Source of the DNA: Mesocentrotus franciscanus
Lineage: Eukaryota > Echinodermata > Echinoidea > Camarodonta > Strongylocentrotidae
Length of the DNA stretch: 64,000 nucleotides
Direction: 5' to 3'
NCBI GenBank assembly: GCA_037976565.1
Contig: CP137683.1
Span: 1,274,637 to 1,338,636, forward strand
Under the pieces are notes generated by a model. That model did not search any database. It was given only the letters and a program-made list of their open reading frames with translations, and was not told the origin of the DNA. The position numbers were made by a program, and so were the translations under genes. Positions 57,396-64,000 of the stretch are shown here, piece by piece (the stretch's first letter is position 1; every line of letters begins with the position of its first letter).

Positions 57396-60098
57396 CGTCT
57401 AGACACACAACCCCAATCATACTTGCATATCCAAACACTAATGAGTAAACTGCCCATCAGGAGGGTTTTGTTATGTGTTCGAAAAACATTTGGGCAATAA
57501 TTGTAAGCCCAACTTGAGTAATGATTACAAAATCGCGATAACATTTTATTATAAATTGAGGATTAAAAAGAAACATGCCATAGTTGGCTAATATTGCTGG
57601 CAAATTGTTCAGACTCGTACCGTAGTCAGACTCATAGTCTAGTGACCCTCATGTTAGGGATTTGTTTACCCAATGTTGTTACAGTGCTCGGTGCATGGTA
57701 ATATAAGCTAAGTCGTGCAATTCCATTTTTAGACCTAAACTAGAGCATTATTAGAGAAATGGAAAAAAAAACATTAAAATGTTCAGCATTTCTTACATGC
57801 ATTGGAATCTGTCTTCTGGTTAAAAGCCGTCTTTTTCTAGTCGTGAGAAAATCCCGAATTCCCATTTCGGCGGCCTTTTTTCTCTCCAAACACTGCAATA
57901 AAAATCAGCTCATTTTATTAATATTTATAATTTATAATTCATTTATGCTAGCATAGCTGAACGGGTGAATTTGGAGACTGACATTTTTTGCTCGAATATC
58001 TTAAGATTCTAAATTTTCCGCCCGCGCAAAAATGTTGACACTAATTGTTTGAAGTTAAAATTACATATTCAAGCACTTCCTGTCAAAATGAGATTATTCG
58101 GGTAATTTGCAGCCCGAAAATAAATATTGAAGTAAATCACTGCCCGAAAATGTTGAGATTCGGGCGCTTCGCTGCTCAAATTCGAGGTTGTGGGTGCCCG
58201 AGTATCGGAGCGATAAAAAGAGAAAATAAATCCGGGGGTGGTTATGCTGCAGCTAGTAGCCCCGCCTCGTACATCTATACATAATAGGCTAAATTACTGA
58301 GGAGGGGGAGGGGGCTACTCTTCCAACTTCCGCACATAGAAAGGAATACGCATTTTCGAAAGGCCTACTCATCACTGCGGTACAGGTCTGTGCAATGAAT
58401 CCTATGCTCATGTTGAGTGATGTTCTTCTCGCCTGAAAGGAGTCACTGAAGAGGTTCATCTGATTCGTGATGTAACTGGAAAATGAGTTCTTTCTTCACA
58501 ATCAGTAGAAAAATCACCTGTTACTCTGATTGTAAAGAAAGTCAGAATCGCGTGTCTATATCAGGGGCAGATCAAAGATTTTGTTTTTAAAACCGGGTCC
58601 ACTATTCGGAGAAAAAAAAATACAAAATTAAAGGAGCTCTTCTTTCTGTTGGTTTGTCCTATATTGCATAGTCATCCAAATAATGCCGTTTCGATTTAAC
58701 AAATAAATAAATAACCATTTAAATCGATTGACCTAGTCAGTTTGCCTGCTTATGAAAATATGTAAGATAAGACTATGAGTAAAAGAATGTCGGATTTTTA
58801 ACGTAAAAGGGCCCTCTTTTAGCGTGCCCCTAACATTGAAAATATGTTAATGGTGTATTAAGAGACTGATAAACAGGATGCGTGGGGAGGAATTAGACCT
58901 TCTTTCTTTTAAGTTAGAAAAGAAGACCCGCGTTTCGTAGTCTTACTGGAGGTTTTATCAATTATTTTTTTCTGTCCACTCTAATGACGAATTGGGCGCA
59001 ACGTACCGTGTGCTCCTGCGGTAATAACGCGAGGTTTTGATGTTTAATGAGTATATTTACTTGTTTATAGGCCTACCTAAGAATGTATTTTGAAATTGGG
59101 AAATAAGTTACTATTAAGTGAGCTTTCTTTCTTCGTTATAATAGACTTACATGAAGTAAAAAGGGTTCCTTTCATTTCAAATCTCCTTTACTGCTGACCC
59201 CTTGGTAAGTCACGTGAACTGTTTTTTTCTTCGTCGTTCTTCAGAAAATTTGACAGATTAGAGGAAGAATGTCGGAAGCCTCGTTCTCTTTTCAGCTTCT
59301 TCTTTTCATTCAGTATTCTTGAGCATGCTTTTTCCATTAGCAGAAAAAAAAACCTTTGAAATTGTATTTGAATGATGTTTTTTACCACTCTCGAAGCGAG
59401 AAAATAGAGCGGAGGATTATTGTCCTAAAAGTTTATCATTCAAAAGAGCAAACTGGGCCTATTTGAAAGGATGAACGATATAATTCCTAATATTTTCTTT
59501 AAATGAATGGATGAAAAGAATTTAATGGGCGATCCAACTTCACAGGTTTTCGCAACCTTTATGGAAAGCCCCGCATATAACCTTTGTAAACATAGTTAAA
59601 TTTACCGTTACTTTGTATATTTGTATATATTGCGAAATAAAATTGAATTGAATTGAAATTGAATTGAAATATGGCTGCTAGCAATATCATAAAGCACAAT
59701 TTCGTATACCCTTTTAAATTCTTTAAGTTAAGATTGTGACTGAATAGAAAATAGTATGACGATTTGAAGGTGAGCAGACACATGGCAGGAAAGGCAATTC
59801 CCAAATTTTTCCTCATTTACGAAATATAGGCCAATGCACATTTTTACGATTTTGTAAAACATGTATTCTCGATTCTATTTTTCTTGATTATATTGTTGAC
59901 TTCTTTATTTAAATTTCTCCATTCTCACTACCCCTCGACCCCTTACTTTATAAAAATGATTTTCCACTTCATTCAAGTAATTCGCTAGACCTACTGCAAG
60001 CAAAGGCTCGTAGGTATTCAAATCTCTTCGGTGGGAAAAATATTTCTTTATGATAAAATGGAAGACACTCCAGGAGTGAAGGTAAAAGTTTAAAAGTT

Positions 60099-60100
<2 letters not shown>
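57396..60100. other. No gene recognised; repeat remnants
   Basis: Contains a GC-rich patch with repeated 'gcccgaa' words (57960-58270), probably an old dispersed repeat, and an (ATTGAA)n-type LINE tail near 59636-59670. A minus-strand stretch near 58290-58500 is open but lacks convincing splice sites. Confidence 0.45.
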
Positions 60101-60102
<2 letters not shown>

Positions 60103-60140
<38 letters not shown>

Positions 60141-60144
60141 AACA

Positions 60145-60195
<51 letters not shown>

Positions 60196-60245
60196 GCTAC
60201 TACTACTACTACTACTACTTCTACTACTACTACATTACTACTGCT
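60103..60245. repeat. (CTA)n microsatellite
   Basis: About 140 bp of CTA/TAC trinucleotide with few interruptions, followed by ATA-type repeat to 60315. Confidence 0.95.
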
Positions 60246-60587
60246 AGTACTATTATTAATGATGACAATAACGATGATAATAATAATAATGATGATTATA
60301 ATAATAATAATAACAATATTGATTTAATTAATAATAAATTATATCATTTATGACTGAATGATGATGGTAGAGATTGTATACATCTATAATGCGCAATTCA
60401 TAAACAGATAGACTCAACTATGAATGCAACGTTATTACAAAAAGGAGAAAGTAATGATACTTAATAAGAGCATAAAGATTAGGATATTAAAACAGACCTT
60501 AAGATTTGGTAGATATAAACGAATATCAAATCATAATGGGTTATAATAAAATGTGTCTGGTGGAGATTTCGTGAAAAAGGTTACCCG

Positions 60588-60936
60588 GATAACCACCCCC
60601 AATCAACTACCCCCTAGGACAACTATCCCCTAGGACAACTACCCCCTAGGGCAACCACCCTCTAACACGACCACCCCCTGGGACAACTACCCCCGGACAA
60701 CTACACCCAGACAACTACCCCTAGGACAACTACCCCCTAGGACAACTACCCACCGGACAACTACCTCATAGGACAACTACCCCCTGGACAACTACCCCCC
60801 AAACAACTATCCTAGAGGGTAGTTGTCCGGGGGTAGTTGTCCTAGTTGGTAGTTGTCCGGGGGTAGTTGTCCTAGGAGGTAGTTGTCCGGGGGTAGTTGT
60901 CCTATAGGGGGTAGTTGTCCTAGGGGGTAGTTGTCA
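60588..60936. repeat. Minisatellite inverted at its centre
   Basis: About fourteen units of GGACAACTACCCCCTA (14-18 bp) in one orientation up to about 60810, then eight units of the exact reverse complement (TAGGGGGTAGTTGTCC). The whole can fold into a long hairpin. Confidence 0.92.
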
Positions 60937-60977
60937 TGAAGTATTGCAAACTAGATTATTATGTTTCAATTCACCAG

Positions 60978-61134
60978 GTATCCTAAGTTCAGGAGGGCTG
61001 TCAAAGACAAAGACATGTTCAAGAGGAAAGGAAGTGAGCAGCGCCCTCTATTTGACCAAGACGAAATAGATGCTGGGGCCAAGAGTTCGGCGACACTTTC
61101 TTCTGCCGTATCGACTGCTGCAAACACAGTGTGA
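60978..61134 (+). CDS. Terminal exon of an unidentified plus-strand gene
   Basis: Behind the acceptor TTTCAATTCACCAG the frame (first base completing a codon) reads YPKFRRAVKDKDMFKRKGSE, QRPLFDQDEIDAGAKSSATL, SSAVSTAANTV and TGA, 51 residues. Codon use and composition look genuine (basic then polar, Ser/Thr/Ala-rich end, as in a cytoplasmic tail of a membrane protein). Upstream exons were not identified; the inverted minisatellite lies 42 bases before it. Confidence 0.55.
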
Positions 61135-62400
61135 ATTTAACACGTACCTTCTTCCTTGACAAAATTGCAAAATAATCGAAAGTAGTTCAAGAGAGATTTC
61201 TTCACAACATTCACTTTTACTTCACTTGGAAATATAGTTTTGTATTTATAAGATAATTGACGATGAATTCACTTTGTTCACTGGAGTGAGAGATTGATTG
61301 ATTGATTACTTTAATTTTTTAAAGACAATTTTGGTGGTCTAATCTATTTTGTTTCGAGAATTTCGAAATGCTGCTTATTCCTGTGAAATATCCGGCTCAC
61401 ATATTAAAAAAAACAGGTCATGATATTGATTGATTTGTACTGAATTTTTTTTCTCGAGTTATTCAATAATCATTGTACATGTTAGCTGCACAATCTTTAC
61501 TTTCATTTGTTCAAAAGACATATGCCTCATTTCAGTAATGTAAATTTGTTCTTCAGATATGTGATTTAGGTTTTTTTTAAGAAGATGACTTACGGTGATT
61601 GATGTTTCCATTATCATACAGATTTCAGAATGAAATGCAAATGATTTGATTCCATAATAAGCATAATCCATATACGTAATGAGTTGATATTTAGCGCTGT
61701 TTTTTGATATACATATTCATTTGAAAATCGATGAAAACAAAATACATAATTCAAACAATTATGAAGGCATTTGACATTTACTCTGATTTGTTTTAAAGGA
61801 ATGTTACTGCTAAATACACAGTTTTATATAAGTTTCCACAATTTAGACATCAACATGAACTTCAATGCAAAACAGTGTCTAAATCGTAGGCCTATTCAAT
61901 TTCTAAAAATACATATTTGGTAAATTATAAAAAAAAAAAAAAATATTGCAGAATACTTTCCAAACTCTGGGAAACTGAAATAACAACATAAAATAACCTT
62001 ATATTATTTTATACTTTTCAATATAACAAAATATTGATCCAAAGTATTTTGTCATATTAGACCTATATACTCTATGCAGAGTGTTTAAAACAGCGAAGTG
62101 GTATACTGGTAAAACCTTTGACAGTGAGCGCCAAATATCAGGAAAAATCGGCAAAGAAACACAGTGATATTTAAACCTACGTGCATCATTGTGGTTAAGC
62201 TGTAGATGTATTTGTGAACGTGGAAAGTTATGAACTTTTGTAGGATTTAAACAGATTTATAAATAAAAAATTGATTTTTGTAGTTATTAAATGAGGGTGT
62301 CCCACTTTAACCTGTCCTATATTATTCTCTTTTTTTCAGAGTGACAGTTGTAAAAATTATGTATTGCTGGTAAGTGGTAACCTTGGTTGTTATTCCACAT
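61135..62400. other. No gene recognised
   Basis: AT-rich sequence probably containing the 3' UTR of the preceding exon. No ORF, RNA gene or clear repeat. Confidence 0.55.
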
Positions 62401-62444
62401 GAATAAGATGATGGGGTCTTAGTTTTGAAGATTTTTTTTAAATT

Positions 62445-62870
62445 AAACGGGTCTGGAGTAAAGACTACGCTCTAAATCCATGCTTTATCACAGGGTCTTG
62501 TAGTTTGGAAGATGGTGGAGCCTTAGTTTTAAAGTTAATGTTTTGTTTTGTTTTGTTTTATTTTATTTTTGAAATAACCGGGTATGGAGTAAAGACAACG
62601 CTCTAAACCCATGCTTTATTACAGGGTCTTAGTTTGGAGGATTGTTGGGTCTTAGATTTGAATTTTTGTTTTGTTTTTATTGTTTTTATTTTTGAAATGA
62701 CCGGGTCTGGAAGAAAGATTACGCTCGATTCTCATGTTATTCCACAGGAAAAGGATTATGGGGTCTTAGTTTTGAAGATTTTTAAATTTTTGAAATAACC
62801 GGGTCTGGAGTAAAGACTGCGCGCTATACCCATGCTTTATTACAGGGTATTAGTTTTGAACAAATTCGAC
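62445..62870. repeat. Tandem repeat of ~125 bp, four units
   Basis: The words CCGGGTCTGGAGTAAAGAC, CGCTCTAAACCCATGCTTTA and TTACAGGGTCTTAGTTT recur at about 62449, 62578, 62700 and 62800, separated by T-rich spacers. Confidence 0.85.
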
Positions 62871-62884
62871 AAAATATCCCTTCA

Positions 62885-63137
62885 AATTTATTACATTTGT
62901 GGGTAAAGTCATTATTACATTTGTGGGTGATTCAAAATTATTACATTTGTGGGTAAAGTGGTTATTACTTTTGTGGGTGATTCAAAATTATTACATTTGT
63001 GGGTAAAGTGGTTATTACTTTTGTGGGTGAAATTATTACATTTGTGGGTAAAGTGTTATTACATTTGTGGGTGTTATTACATTTGTGGGTAAAGTTTTAT
63101 TACATTTGTGGGCGTTATTACATTTGTGGGTGTAACA
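62885..63137. repeat. Minisatellite TTATTACATTTGTGGGT, eleven units
   Basis: Eleven copies of a 16-25-bp unit. Copies ending in 'aaag' mostly alternate with copies ending in 'tgattc' or 'tg', giving a two-unit higher-order pattern. It directly follows the 125-bp array. Confidence 0.92.
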
Positions 63138-63368
63138 GTCCCCGTCATCAATCCTTGGTTTTTTCTTGACAGCGGGGCAAATATTGATATGAAATAGTCA
63201 CAATAAATCCTTAATCGTTTTCTGCAATGTACATTTTTCCCCGGTGTCCCTGGAAAATATTGATTACCATCCTGTTTGTCAAAAACTATTAACTTATTTA
63301 TTGTAGGCCCTACTAACAAATAAATACACGAAGAGTCGAACGTTGACGCCGCAGTTCTTGCTTTCTAG

Positions 63369-63499
63369 TGAGATTTTGATCAACAGCAATTCTTTAACGT
63401 ATTCTAGTCAAAAGGCCTTGTACAAAAAGTTGGCTATATTGCCTCTCAGAATCTTGTCCTGGCACATAACAGCGTCCAGAAGCCGGGTCATGGTTTATG
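63369..63499 (+). CDS. Candidate internal exon, low confidence
   Basis: A strong acceptor (CTTGCTTTCTAG) and donor (GTAAGG) bracket 131 bp that are open in one frame: EILINSNSLTYSSQKALYKK then LAILPLRILSWHITASRSRV. No family recognised, and no partner exon in the window. Confidence 0.25.
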
Positions 63500-64000
63500 G
63501 TAAGGTTCCTCCTTGTTTTTTATTTGATAATTTGTTATAGTTCATGATCATTACGTCCAGTTATATTATGTCTTGTATCATTTTAGTATTTCAATTGGAG
63601 TCAACAGCCAAAATGAATATGCGCAGATATATTATTTTCTGTTCATGCTCATAATAATGTTTATATTTACCGTTCATCGTTAATGTTGCATCTGAGAAAA
63701 AGAAGAAAAACAAGAAGAAAAAATCCTACTAAATCGTAAGTATGATCATGAGAAAAAAATACATTTTGACTCGTGGTCTTTGAAAATAGCTAAAATTATA
63801 AGAGATTCTTAATTGTGTAATGTACAATAATATTACGGAAGAATTTTTATTATATGAAAATGTATTGCTCGCGAAACCACGAAAGCAATTTTGTCAGTGA
63901 CATGTGTCCCTACTAGGGCATATTGGCTAAACTCAAAGGAGTATTGATTAAATGTATTATAATTTCACTGAGATAATCGCTGACTTGACTAGTGTGGCAA

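Noticed and set aside
58290..58500. Minus-strand open stretch (NSFSSYITNQMNLFSDSF...) as an exon
   Set aside because: The candidate acceptor has a poor pyrimidine tract and no family or partner exon was seen; left unannotated.
60588..60936. CRISPR-like regular repeats
   Set aside because: Units are contiguous without unique spacers and invert at the centre; this is a eukaryotic minisatellite.
62885..63137. Telomere-like or CRISPR-like array
   Set aside because: The unit TTATTACATTTGTGGGT is not telomeric, and units abut without spacers.

Overview
This is eukaryotic, intron-rich, AT-rich genomic DNA. It carries many CT/GA and ATT microsatellites, non-LTR retrotransposon fragments, a tRNA-derived SINE and several short terminal-inverted-repeat elements. 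The content (urea transporter, axonemal-type beta-tubulin, GALNT, somatomedin-B protein, MITEs of the 'CCCGTTTCATAAAA' kind) suggests a marine invertebrate deuterostome. An echinoderm such as a sea urchin is my best guess, but the sequence alone does not prove it. Most open reading frames here are low-complexity or opposite-strand shadows; the real genes are split into exons, which I assembled by hand from splice sites, reading phase and family similarity.

Layout. (1) 1-15085 holds a tandem duplication. Copy 1 is 1-5807 and copy 2 is 8544-15085, separated by nested LINE debris at 6450-8660. Each copy carries, on the minus strand, a small secreted-protein gene: a signal-peptide exon, a long exon encoding N-glycosylation sequons embedded in polyproline repeats, a somatomedin-B exon and a tiny terminal exon. 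Copy 2 is intact (286 aa predicted). Copy 1 has a 5-bp deletion in the repeat exon and is frameshifted before the somatomedin-B domain. Copy 2 also contains two hAT-like insertions whose empty sites are visible in copy 1. (2) 15249-16365 is a 5'-truncated, polyadenylated beta-tubulin retrocopy, directly abutting a decayed LINE (16366-18017).

(3) 21425-45954, minus strand, is a complete six-exon urea transporter (SLC14 family, 425 aa) with a 16-kb first coding intron full of microsatellites, MITEs and a degenerate satellite. (4) 46-50.6 kb is intergenic, with a tRNA-derived SINE. (5) 50666-54738, minus strand, contains four exons of a polypeptide GalNAc-transferase (GALNT) that lacks its middle and has Asn in place of the catalytic DxH Asp; its 5' end lies outside what I could identify. 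(6) 55-64 kb contains head-to-head LINE fragments, a terminal exon of an unidentified plus-strand gene (60978-61134), a large inverted minisatellite and two adjoining satellite arrays.

The most novel item is the duplicated family of N-glycosylated polyproline/somatomedin-B secreted proteins. The genes do not form an operon or pathway; they are independent eukaryotic loci.
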